Source: Streptomyces tardus (lineage in GTDB: Bacteria; Actinomycetota; Actinomycetes; Streptomycetales; Streptomycetaceae). Taken from it: a stretch of 35,317 nucleotides of DNA. A model generated the notes under the pieces. That model was not told the origin of the DNA. It saw only the letters and a list, made by a program, of their open reading frames with translations, and searched no databases. The position numbers and the translations under genes were made by a program. The stretch is taken from positions 4,725,858 through 4,761,174 of the forward strand of contig NZ_JAELVF020000001.1 of the NCBI RefSeq assembly GCF_018101125.2, in the 5' to 3' direction. Shown one piece after another: positions 22,297 through 29,905 of the stretch; the first letter of the stretch is position 1, and each line of letters begins with the position of its first letter.

Positions 22297-23282
22297 GCAC
22301 CCGAGCCCACACCGCTCTGCCCAAGGCCCGCACGCTCATCGAGGCGCTGCCCTGGCTGACGCGCCATCACGGCCGCACCGTCGTCGTCAAGTTCGGCGGC
22401 AACGCCATGGTCGACGAGGAGCTGAAGGCCGCCTTCGCCCAGGACGTCGTCTTCCTGCGCCACGCGGGCCTGCGCCCGGTCGTCGTGCACGGCGGCGGAC
22501 CCCAGATCAGCGCCCAGCTCGACCGGCTCGGGATGCAGTCGGAGTTCAAGGCCGGGCTGCGGGTCACCACGCCGGAGATGATGGACGTCGTACGGATGGT
22601 GCTGGCCGGCCAGGTGCAGCGCGAGCTGGTCGGCCTCCTCAACCAGCACGGCCCGTTCGCGGTCGGGATGACCGGTGAGGACGCCCATCTCTTCGCGGCG
22701 ACACGGAGGTTCGCCGACATCGACGGCGAGCGCGTGGACATCGGCCGGGTCGGCGACATCACCGAGATCGACACCGGTGCGATCGAGGCGCTGCTGGACG
22801 ACGGGCGCATCCCGGTCATCTCCTCCATCGCCCGCAGCGCCGACGAGCCCGCGGGCGCCGCCGGCCCCGGCGTCTACAACGTCAACGCCGACACCGCCGC
22901 CGCCGCGCTCGCCGCGGCGCTGGGCGCCGAGACGCTGATGGTCCTCACGGACGTCGAGGGGCTGTACGCGGACTGGCCGCGCAGCGACGACGTCATCAGC
23001 AGGCTGACCGTGAGCGAACTGGACCGCCTGCTCCCGGAGTTGGCCAGCGGGATGGTGCCGAAGATGGAGGGCTGCCGGTACGCGGTGCGGCACGGCGTGC
23101 GCACCGCCCGCGTGATCGACGGGCGGGTGCCGCACAGCATCCTGCTGGAGATCTTCACCGACGAGGGCATCGGCACGATGGTGGTGCCGGACGACCCCGG
23201 CGGCCCCGACGACGCCCCCGAGCCGGGCGGCGTGCCCCGGCACCGTACGAAGACCGAAGCGACCGAGGGAGACCGGGCATGA
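22293..23282 (+). CDS. argB: Acetylglutamate kinase
   Basis: 329 residues. ArgB phosphorylates N-acetylglutamate with ATP, the committed step and the usual point of arginine feedback. The amino-acid kinase fold shows VVVKFGGNAMVD (K33 at the phosphate site), VVVHGGGPQISAQLDRLG, the ATP-side NVNADTAAAALAAALGAE and MVLTDVEGLYADWP, and GMVPKMEGCRYAV. The N-terminal helix MSTRAHTALPKARTLIEALP is the segment that in arginine-sensitive hexameric enzymes mediates inhibition, so feedback inhibition is likely. A disordered tail of about 30 residues follows the core. ATGA overlaps join it to argJ and argD. Confidence 0.97.
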   Translation: MSTRAHTALPKARTLIEALPWLTRHHGRTVVVKFGGNAMVDEELKAAFAQDVVFLRHAGLRPVVVHGGGPQISAQLDRLGMQSEFKAGLRVTTPEMMDVVRMVLAGQVQRELVGLLNQHGPFAVGMTGEDAHLFAATRRFADIDGERVDIGRVGDITEIDTGAIEALLDDGRIPVISSIARSADEPAGAAGPGVYNVNADTAAAALAAALGAETLMVLTDVEGLYADWPRSDDVISRLTVSELDRLLPELASGMVPKMEGCRYAVRHGVRTARVIDGRVPHSILLEIFTDEGIGTMVVPDDPGGPDDAPEPGGVPRHRTKTEATEGDRA

Positions 23283-24565
23283 CGTCCGCACACGGGGCGA
23301 CCGACGCACGCGCCGCGTCCGGCCGGGGCGAGGGGCTCACCGGCGCCGACGGTACGCCGCCCGCCGACGCCGGCGGCAACCGGGCGCTCACCGCCCGCTG
23401 GCAGGGCGCGTTGATGAACAACTACGGCACCCCGCGGCTGCCGCTCGCCCGGGGCGAGGGCGCGCGGCTGTGGGACGCCGAGGGCCGGGAGTACCTGGAC
23501 TTCGTCGGCGGCATCGCCGTCAACTCGCTCGGTACCGGGCACCCCGCGGTGGTGCGCGCCGTCACCGAGCAGGTGGCCACCCTCGGCCACGTCTCCAACC
23601 TGTTCGTCGCCGAGCCGCCGGTCGCGCTCGCCGAACGGCTGCTGGAGCTCGCCGGCCGCCCGGGCGCCGTCTACTTCGGCAACTCCGGGGCGGAGGCGCT
23701 GGAGGCGGCGTTCAAGATCGGCCGCCGCACCGGCCGCACCCACATGGTCGCCACCGAGGGCGGCTTCCACGGCCGCACCATGGGCGCGCTCGCGCTGACC
23801 GGTCAACCGGCCAAGCAGCAGCCGTTCCTGCCGCTGCCCGGCGAGGTGACCCATGTGCCCTACGGGGACGTCGAGGCGCTGCGCGCGGCGGTCACCGAGG
23901 AGACCGCGATGTTCGTGGTCGAGCCGGTGCAGGGGGAGAACGGCGTGGTCCTCCCGCCGCCGGGCTATCTCGCCGCGGCCCGGGAGATCACCGCCGCCGC
24001 CGGGGCGCTGCTGGTGGTCGACGAAGTGCAGACCGGGATCGGCCGCACCGGGCACTGGTTCGCGAGCCTGGCGCAGGGCGTGGAGGCGGACGTCATCACC
24101 CTCGCCAAGGGGTTGGGCGGCGGGCTGCCGATCGGCGCCGTACTCGCCTTCGGCCCGGCCGCCGAGCTCTTGGGCCCCGGCGAGCACGGTTCGACCTTCG
24201 GCGGAAACCCGGTCTCCTGCGCCGCGGCGCTCGCCGTGCTGGAGACCGTCGAACGCGAAGGGCTGCTGGCGCACGTACAGCGGCTGGGCGCCCGGCTGAA
24301 GGAGTCGGTCCCCGCCCTCGGTCACCCGCTGGTCGACCAAGTGCGCGGCGAGGGACTGCTGCTGGGTATCGTGCTCACCGAGCCGGTGGCGCCGCAGGCG
24401 CAGCAAGCGGCTCAGGATTCGGGCTTCCTGGTCAACGCCGTCGCACCGCACGTTCTGCGGCTCGCCCCTCCGCTGATCCTCGGCGTGGAGGAGGCGGATG
24501 CGCTCGTCCGGGCACTGCCCGCGGTCCTGGACACAGCGCACCGCAGCCAACGAGCCGGAGAGTGA
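23279..24565 (+). CDS. argD: Acetylornithine aminotransferase
   Basis: 428-residue PLP-dependent class III aminotransferase that converts N-acetylglutamate semialdehyde to N-acetylornithine. Motifs: NSGAEALEAAFKI for phosphate and substrate binding, VVDEVQTGIGRTG (D248 contacts the pyridine nitrogen), and the PLP lysine K277 in ITLAKGLGGGLPIGA, then STFGGNPVSCAAAL. The first 35 or so residues are Gly/Ala/Asp-rich, unlike most ArgD proteins, but no better start is seen: the ATG overlaps the argB stop in ATGA, typical of this operon. The TGA is two bases before the argR ATG. Confidence 0.96.
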   Translation: MTSAHGATDARAASGRGEGLTGADGTPPADAGGNRALTARWQGALMNNYGTPRLPLARGEGARLWDAEGREYLDFVGGIAVNSLGTGHPAVVRAVTEQVATLGHVSNLFVAEPPVALAERLLELAGRPGAVYFGNSGAEALEAAFKIGRRTGRTHMVATEGGFHGRTMGALALTGQPAKQQPFLPLPGEVTHVPYGDVEALRAAVTEETAMFVVEPVQGENGVVLPPPGYLAAAREITAAAGALLVVDEVQTGIGRTGHWFASLAQGVEADVITLAKGLGGGLPIGAVLAFGPAAELLGPGEHGSTFGGNPVSCAAALAVLETVEREGLLAHVQRLGARLKESVPALGHPLVDQVRGEGLLLGIVLTEPVAPQAQQAAQDSGFLVNAVAPHVLRLAPPLILGVEEADALVRALPAVLDTAHRSQRAGE

Positions 24566-24567
24566 CG

Positions 24568-25095
24568 ATGACCGAAGGGCAGACCGTCGGGCCCGCCGTG
24601 CCCCAGACGCGTACCGCGCGCCACCGCCGGATCGTGGACATCCTGGCGCGCCAACTGGTGCGTTCCCAGAGTCAGTTGGCAAAGCTGCTGCTGGACGACG
24701 GCCTCTCGGTCACCCAGGCGACGCTCTCCCGCGACCTCGACGAGCTGGGGGCGGTCAAGATCCGCAACTCCCAGGGCGAGCTGATCTACGCCGTGCCGAG
24801 CGAGGGCGGCTTCCGTACGCCCCGGGCGCCGCTGGGGGAGTCCGCCACCGAGGGCCGGCTGTCCCGCTTGGCGGCCGAACTCCTCATCTCCGCCGAGGCG
24901 TCGGCGAATCTTGTGGTGCTCCGTACGCCCCCGGGGGCGGCGCAGTTCCTCGCCTCTGCGGTGGACTCCGCGGAGCTCTTCGAGATCATCGGCACCATCG
25001 CGGGGGACGACACCCTGCTGCTGATCAGCCGCGATCCGAGCGGCGGGCAGGAGCTGGCGGACCACATGCTGCGCCTCGCCCAGAAGGAGCGCTGA
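24568..25095 (+). CDS. argR: Arginine repressor
   Basis: 175 residues. ArgR (AhrC) is a hexameric repressor that binds ARG boxes when arginine is high. The N-terminal winged helix has the SRDL recognition motif (QATLSRDLDELGAVKIRNSQ); the C-terminal arginine-binding and oligomer domain has FEIIGTIAGDDTLLLISRD. ATG 24568 is preferred over an in-frame GTG at 24562 because GGAG (24557-24560) is seven bases from the ATG and only one from the GTG. Last gene of the operon, so it is autoregulated through the argC ARG box; its second likely target here is argG. Confidence 0.97.
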   Translation: MTEGQTVGPAVPQTRTARHRRIVDILARQLVRSQSQLAKLLLDDGLSVTQATLSRDLDELGAVKIRNSQGELIYAVPSEGGFRTPRAPLGESATEGRLSRLAAELLISAEASANLVVLRTPPGAAQFLASAVDSAELFEIIGTIAGDDTLLLISRDPSGGQELADHMLRLAQKER

Positions 25096-25117
25096 CCGGC
25101 GGGGAAGGACCACGGCG

Positions 25118-25158
25118 CGGAGTGCGCCCGGGGCGGGCTCGCGGAGCCCGGCGCTCCG
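25118..25158 (+). terminator. Hairpin after argR
   Basis: CGGGCTC (25134-25140) pairs with GAGCCCG (25144-25150), and outer arms 25118-25122/25154-25158 plus 25125-25128/25150-25153 extend it. It begins 22 bases after argR and lacks a U-run, the usual form in Streptomyces. Probable end of argCJBDR. Confidence 0.6.
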
Positions 25159-25245
25159 GTTGGGGCGGTTGTGGCACGGCCTACCGCGGGGAAGCGGTTT
25201 CGGCTAGCTTTCACCTTCCGCACGGTCCCCACACCGGAGGTTGTC

Positions 25246-26121
25246 ATGCCCACATCGGAGTCTTCGTCGGGTGAGTTCGTCCTCAGCAGACGAGGCCTGC
25301 TGCGCGGATCCGCCGCGGTGACGACCACTGCGGCGCTCGCGGCCGGCGGTGTGTTCATGGCGACGCGTACGGCCGCCGCCGCCGAGACCGCCTCCGACTT
25401 CTACCACCCCTTCACCGGCTACCCGGTGACCGGAACCTGGCAGGACCACATCGGCCGCGGATCGCTCGGCGGCATCGACTTCGGCATGGGCGTGGGCACC
25501 GGGCTGCCCGCCTGCGGTGGCGGAGTCGTCACCAACATCCCCGAGAACGGGACCGGCGGCCACACCGTGACGATCGCGCACGACAACGGCTACCGCACCC
25601 AGTACATGCACCTTTCGCAGTTCGTCCTGGGCAACGGCACAAGGGTGGCCGCCGGCGCGATCGTCGGACGCTCCGGCGGCGAACCGGGCGCCCCGGGCTC
25701 GGGCGAATCGACCGGTCCCCACCTGCACTGGCACATGATCAATCCGAACGGCACCCGCATCAACCCGGTCGAGTACGTCGGCGGGGGCGGCGGGAAACTG
25801 CCCAAGACCGGCACGGAGCAGGACGGGGTGCCCGGGGTCATTTTCTGGCAGCGCGCCCAGAAGTGGCTGTCCGTCGAAGCCGGCTACACCGGCCCGATCG
25901 ACGGTGCTCCGGGCAAGGGCACCTACTCCGCGCTCCAGCGCGCACTGCGCGACGGCTGGGGCTACACCGGGCCGATCGACGGAGTGCCCGGTGCGGCCAC
26001 CTACTCCGCACTCCAGCGGCTCGCCGCCGAGCACGGCTACACCGGGCCGATCGACGGCGTGATGGGGGCCAACTCCTGGCGCGGCGTGGCGCGTTTCCTC
26101 AATCAGGACCGCTGGGACTGA
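25246..26121 (+). CDS. Tat-exported M23-like protein with three C-terminal repeats
   Basis: 291 residues. The twin-arginine signal (LSRRGLLRGSAAVTTTAALA) is followed by an Ala-rich cleavage zone near residues 42-48. The M23/lysostaphin-like domain (about 50-180) shows YMHLS (H122) and the HxH motif GPHLHWHM (H159, H161). The usual first zinc-ligand HxxxD reads LGGID here, so position 74 is Leu. Three repeats with the core GYTGPIDG start near residues 213, 239 and 264, each followed by a TYSALQ-like helix, resembling peptidoglycan-binding-1 modules. Predicted to be exported folded and to bind the cell wall; hydrolysis is doubtful unless another ligand replaces the His. ATG 25246 has GGAGG six bases upstream. 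It lies between the arg operon and argG without shared transcription evident. Confidence 0.86.
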   Translation: MPTSESSSGEFVLSRRGLLRGSAAVTTTAALAAGGVFMATRTAAAAETASDFYHPFTGYPVTGTWQDHIGRGSLGGIDFGMGVGTGLPACGGGVVTNIPENGTGGHTVTIAHDNGYRTQYMHLSQFVLGNGTRVAAGAIVGRSGGEPGAPGSGESTGPHLHWHMINPNGTRINPVEYVGGGGGKLPKTGTEQDGVPGVIFWQRAQKWLSVEAGYTGPIDGAPGKGTYSALQRALRDGWGYTGPIDGVPGAATYSALQRLAAEHGYTGPIDGVMGANSWRGVARFLNQDRWD

Positions 26122-26216
26122 CCGCGCCGCGAAGCCGGCGCGGCGGCCGTCCACCCCGTCGGGTTCGTCCGGCCGCCGACGGCCGTCCATCCCCTCGCGG
26201 TGGGCGGCCGTCGGCG
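26122..26216. terminator. Two consecutive hairpins after the M23-like gene
   Basis: CCGCGCCG/CGGCGCGG (26122-26129 with 26136-26143) lies directly after the stop, and a perfect 12-bp stem pairs 26174-26185 with 26205-26216. Together these probably end transcription of the M23-like gene. The remaining bases up to 26392 show nothing recognisable. Confidence 0.55.
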
Positions 26217-26392
26217 TGCGGGCAGAGGGTCGTGCGGTACGGACACCGCGAGCCGCGCCGGGTGCGCGGGAGCCCGGACCCCCCGTCGTGCGGATCTTCG
26301 CCGGGCTCGCGACGTCGGGCTCGCGACGCTGACCCGGCGCGTCGCCGTCGGTCTCCGCCGGTCTGATCCAGCAGGATCCGAACGACGGGCCC

Positions 26393-26398
26393 TAGCCT
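26393..26398 (+). promoter_or_regulatory. -10 box of the DUF488 gene
   Basis: TAGCCT matches TANNNT and the ATG at 26405 is seven bases after it with no Shine-Dalgarno sequence, suggesting a leaderless transcript. No clear -35. Confidence 0.4.
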
Positions 26399-26404
26399 CG
26401 TGGC

Positions 26405-26782
26405 ATGAGGAGAGAACCGCGGGTGCGCAGGGTGTACGACCGCCGTGAGGCCGCTGACGGCAAGAGGGTGTTGGTGGACCGCCTCTGGCCGCGGGGCCTG
26501 TCCAAGGAGGCCGCCGCGCTGGATGAGTGGGCCAAGGACGTCGCGCCCGGCCCCGAACTGCGCCGCTGGTACGGCCACCGGGTGGACCGCTACCCGGAGT
26601 TCGCCCGCAGGTACCGCGCCGAGCTGGACACGGCGCGGGCCCGCGAGGCGCTCGACCGCCTCGCGGGGCTGGTGCAGGAAGGTCCGGTCACCCTGCTCAC
26701 CGCGACCAAGGACCTGGCGCACGCCCACACCGCCGTACTCGCGGACGTGCTGCTCCACCGCGACGGCGACCTCCCGGGCTGA
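26405..26782 (+). CDS. DUF488 family protein
   Basis: 125 residues with the DUF488 pattern: VRRVYDRREAADGKRVLVDR, then LWPRGLSKEAAALDEWAKDVAPGPELRRWYGH, RYPEFARRYRAELD and a C-terminal strand VTLLTATKDLAHAHT. The family is a widespread small cytoplasmic protein of unknown function; the conserved LWPRG and WxKD blocks suggest an active or nucleotide-binding site but nothing is established. The start is supported by a -10-like TAGCCT at leaderless distance. It is not related in function to the flanking arginine genes as far as can be seen. Single gene. Confidence 0.9.
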   Translation: MRREPRVRRVYDRREAADGKRVLVDRLWPRGLSKEAAALDEWAKDVAPGPELRRWYGHRVDRYPEFARRYRAELDTARAREALDRLAGLVQEGPVTLLTATKDLAHAHTAVLADVLLHRDGDLPG

Positions 26783-26953
26783 CCCGCCGCCACTCGCACC
26801 GCCCACTCGGCACACCCGCGCCGCCCGCGCCGCCCGAGGCGCCCACCCGGTACACCTGCGCCGCCCGGGCGAACCTGCCGCCCGTCGGCACTCCACGTCC
26901 GGGCGCCGTGCCCCTCGTCCGCAGGTCGCTGTTCACCCCCTTCACCAGGCGCT

Positions 26954-26989
26954 TTGACGTTCCATACGAGTCGATGCATACTTATACCT
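26954..26989 (+). promoter_or_regulatory. argG promoter with overlapping ARG-box-like site
   Basis: TTGACG (26954-26959) and CATACT (26977-26982) have a 17-bp spacer. An A/T-rich site GATGCATACTTATACCT (26973-26989) with a TGCAT half-site covers the -10 and the predicted start point, in a genome where A/T runs are rare. It resembles the argC ARG box and is a likely second ArgR target. Confidence 0.65.
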
Positions 26990-27019
26990 GTCACCGCATG
27001 GATCGTAAGGAGCAACACC

Positions 27020-28216
27020 GTGACCGAGCGCGTCGTACTTGCCTACTCCGGTGGCCTGGACACCTCCGTCTGCATCGGCTGGATCGCCGAGGAGACGGGA
27101 GCCGAGGTCATCGCCGTCGCCGTGGATGTCGGCCAGGGCGGCGAGGACCTCGATGTGATCCGCAAGCGTGCGCTCGCCTGCGGTGCGGTGGAGGCCGAGG
27201 TCGCCGACGCCAAGGACGAGTTCGCCGAGGAGTACTGCCTCCCCGCGATCAAGGCCAACGCGCTCTACATGGACAAGTACCCGCTGGTCTCCGCGCTCTC
27301 GCGGCCGACCATCGTCAAGCACCTGGTCGCCGCCGCCGAGAAGCACGGCGCGAGCACCGTCGCGCACGGCTGCACCGGCAAGGGCAACGACCAGGTCCGC
27401 TTCGAGGCCGGCATCCAGTCCCTCGCCCCGCAGCTCAAGTGCATCGCACCGGTCCGTGACTACGCCATGACCCGTGACAAGGCCATCGCGTTCTGCGAGG
27501 ACAAGGGCCTGCCGATCGCCACCACCAAGAAGTCGCCCTACTCCATCGACCAGAACGTCTTCGGGCGCGCGGTGGAGACCGGCTTCCTGGAGGACATCTG
27601 GAACGCCCCGATCGAGGACCTCTACGAGTACACCTCCAACCCGGCCACCGCCCAGGAGTCCGACGAGGTCGTCATCGCCTTCGACAAGGGTGTTCCCGTC
27701 GCGATCGACGGCCGTCCGGTCACCGTCCTCCAGGCGATCCAGCAGCTCAACGAGCGCGCCGGCGCCCAGGGCATCGGCCGGATCGACATGGTCGAGGACC
27801 GCCTGGTGGGCATCAAGTCCCGCGAGGTGTACGAGGCCCCCGGCGCCATCGCGCTGATCACCGCGCACCAGGAGCTGGAGGCGGTCACCGTCGAGCGCGA
27901 GCTGGCCCGCTACAAGCGGCAGGTGGAGCTGCGCTGGACCGAGCTGGTCTACGACGGCCTGTGGTTCTCGCCCCTCAAGCGCGCGCTGGACGGCTTCGTC
28001 GCCGAGGCGAACGAGCACGTCACCGGTGAGATCCGGATGACGCTCCAGGGCGGCCGGGCCACCGTCACCGGCCGGCGTTCCGCGCAGTCGCTGTACGACT
28101 TCAACCTCGCCACCTACGACACCGGCGACACCTTCGACCAGTCGATGTCCAAGGGCTTCATCGAGATCTTCGGCCTGTCGAGCAAGATCGCCGCCAAGCG
28201 GGATCTGGCACAGTAA
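27020..28216 (+). CDS. argG: Argininosuccinate synthase
   Basis: 398 residues. ArgG joins citrulline and aspartate with ATP to form argininosuccinate. The PP-loop ATP motif is VLAYSGGLDTSVCIGWI at the N-terminus; other signatures are GCTGKGNDQVRFE, SPYSIDQNVFGRA and SREVYEAPGAIALI. The GTG at 27020 has AAGGAG at 27007-27012; an upstream TTG start would fall within the promoter -35 and is rejected. It is separated from argCJBDR by the M23-like and DUF488 genes and has its own ARG-box-like site. argH follows 117 bases downstream. Confidence 0.98.
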   Translation: MTERVVLAYSGGLDTSVCIGWIAEETGAEVIAVAVDVGQGGEDLDVIRKRALACGAVEAEVADAKDEFAEEYCLPAIKANALYMDKYPLVSALSRPTIVKHLVAAAEKHGASTVAHGCTGKGNDQVRFEAGIQSLAPQLKCIAPVRDYAMTRDKAIAFCEDKGLPIATTKKSPYSIDQNVFGRAVETGFLEDIWNAPIEDLYEYTSNPATAQESDEVVIAFDKGVPVAIDGRPVTVLQAIQQLNERAGAQGIGRIDMVEDRLVGIKSREVYEAPGAIALITAHQELEAVTVERELARYKRQVELRWTELVYDGLWFSPLKRALDGFVAEANEHVTGEIRMTLQGGRATVTGRRSAQSLYDFNLATYDTGDTFDQSMSKGFIEIFGLSSKIAAKRDLAQ

Positions 28217-28272
28217 GTCCCGCGGCCGGCACCGCACTTCGCAACCCACGACAGCAACGCCCGTACAGGGCC

Positions 28273-28307
28273 TCGGCCGTCTCCCCGCGAGCAGGGGAGG
28301 CGGCCGA
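28273..28307 (+). terminator. Hairpin between argG and argH
   Basis: A 14-bp stem with one G-U pair (28273-28286 with 28294-28307) and a seven-base loop lies midway between the genes, without a U-run. It may be a partial terminator or processing site setting the argG/argH ratio. Confidence 0.5.
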
Positions 28308-28333
28308 CACTCATCCACGAGGAGCACAGCGAG

Positions 28334-29776
28334 ATGACAGAGGCACCCCGGCCCGGCGGCGAGGGCGACGTACGGCTGTGGGGCGGCCGTTTCGCGGACG
28401 GGCCCTCCGAGGCTTTGGAGCGGCTGAGCGCCTCGGTCCACTTCGACTGGCGTCTGGCCCCGTACGACATCGCCGGATCCCGGGCGCACGCCAAGGTCCT
28501 GCACAAGGCCGGGCTCCTCACCGAGGACGAGCTGGCCCGTATGCACGAGGGCCTGGACCGGCTCGCCGCGGACGTCGCCGACGGGTCCTTCACCGGCACC
28601 GTCGCCGACGAGGACGTCCACACCGCGCTGGAGCGCGGTCTGCTGGAGCGTGTCGGCCCGGACCTCGGCGGCAAGCTGCGCGCCGGGCGCTCGCGCAACG
28701 ACCAGGTGGCGACCCTCTTCCGGATGTATCTGCGCGACCACGCGCGGATCGTCGGCGGGCTGCTCGCCGACCTCCAGCAGGCCCTGGTCGGCCTCGCCGA
28801 GGCGCACCCCGACGTCGCGATGCCCGGCCGCACCCATCTCCAGCACGCACAGCCGGTGCTCTTCGCCCACCATGTCCTCGCCCACGCCCAGGCGTTGGGC
28901 CGCAACGGCGAGCGGTTGCGCCAGTGGGACGAGCGCACCGCCGTCTCGCCCTACGGCTCCGGCGCGCTCGCCGGCTCCTCCCTCGGCCTCGACCCGGAGG
29001 CGGTCGCCGCCGACCTCGGCTTCGAGCGCGGCTCGGTGGGGAACTCCATCGACGGGACCGCCTCGCGCGACTTCGTCGCCGAGTTCGCGTTCGTCACGGC
29101 GATGATCGGGGTCGACCTCTCCAGAATCGCCGAAGAGGTGATCATCTGGAACACCAAGGAGTTCTCCTTCGTCACCCTCCACGACGCGTTCTCCACCGGC
29201 TCCTCGATCATGCCGCAGAAGAAGAACCCGGACATCGCCGAGCTGGCGCGAGGCAAGTCCGGCCGGCTGATCGGCAATCTGACCGGACTGCTCGCCACCC
29301 TGAAAGCGCTCCCGCTCGCGTACAACCGCGACCTCCAGGAGGACAAGGAACCGGTATTCGACTCCTGCGACCAACTCGAGGTGCTGCTCCCGGCGTTCAC
29401 CGGGATGATGGCCACCCTCACGGTGAACGCGGAGCGGATGGCGGAGCTGGCGCCGGCCGGTTTCTCGCTGGCGACCGACATCGCCGAGTGGCTGGTGCGG
29501 CGGGGCGTGCCCTTCCGCGTCGCGCACGAGGTGGCGGGGGAGTGCGTCAAGGTCTGCGAGGCGGAGGGGATCGAGCTGGACGGGCTGACCGACGAGCAGT
29601 TCGCGAAGATCTCGCCGCATCTGACCCCCGAGGTCCGCACGGTGCTGAACGTCCCGGGCGCCCTGGCGTCCCGCAACGGGCGCGGAGGTACGGCCCCGGC
29701 AGCAGTCGCCGTGCAGCTGGAGGAGGTCAGGGCGGAGCTCGCCACCCAGCGCCGGTGGGCAGACCAGGTCCGGTAG
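28334..29776 (+). CDS. argH: Argininosuccinate lyase
   Basis: 480 residues. ArgH splits argininosuccinate into arginine and fumarate, the last step of the pathway. It belongs to the fumarase/aspartase superfamily: RLWGGRF-type start (VRLWGGRFADGPSEALERLS), AGRSRNDQVATLFRMYLRD, GRTHLQHAQPV with the catalytic-acid/base region, and the signature GSSIMPQKKNPDIAELARGK with the mobile catalytic-serine loop. Length is normal. GAGGAG lies 10-15 bases before the ATG. It probably shares transcripts with argG across the intervening hairpin; no separate ARG box is seen. Confidence 0.98.
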   Translation: MTEAPRPGGEGDVRLWGGRFADGPSEALERLSASVHFDWRLAPYDIAGSRAHAKVLHKAGLLTEDELARMHEGLDRLAADVADGSFTGTVADEDVHTALERGLLERVGPDLGGKLRAGRSRNDQVATLFRMYLRDHARIVGGLLADLQQALVGLAEAHPDVAMPGRTHLQHAQPVLFAHHVLAHAQALGRNGERLRQWDERTAVSPYGSGALAGSSLGLDPEAVAADLGFERGSVGNSIDGTASRDFVAEFAFVTAMIGVDLSRIAEEVIIWNTKEFSFVTLHDAFSTGSSIMPQKKNPDIAELARGKSGRLIGNLTGLLATLKALPLAYNRDLQEDKEPVFDSCDQLEVLLPAFTGMMATLTVNAERMAELAPAGFSLATDIAEWLVRRGVPFRVAHEVAGECVKVCEAEGIELDGLTDEQFAKISPHLTPEVRTVLNVPGALASRNGRGGTAPAAVAVQLEEVRAELATQRRWADQVR

Positions 29777-29811
29777 CAGCGGCCTGCCCCTCGCCGGGCC
29801 CGGCGGCTCCC

Positions 29812-29839
29812 TCCGGCCCGCCGGGCCCGGCGGGCCGGA
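29812..29839. terminator. 28-bp perfect palindrome after argH
   Basis: Two 14-base arms meet at 29825/29826 with no spacer. It begins 36 bases after the argH stop and is entirely G/C apart from the outermost T-A pair. Probable terminator for argGH. Confidence 0.6.
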
Positions 29840-29905
29840 CTCCGGTGTGGGGCGCGGTTACGGTGGAGTGAGTCAGCCGTTCACGCCGTCCCACCGGAGT
29901 ACGCG

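Noticed and set aside
26783..26953. Small gene between DUF488 and argG
   Set aside because: The sequence is a run of degenerate GCCGCCCG-type repeats with no start, ribosome-binding site or plausible protein.
26942..29620. 892-codon open frame on the minus strand opposite argG and argH
   Set aside because: Antisense to two complete arginine genes and to the argG promoter; composition and lack of motifs mark it as a shadow.
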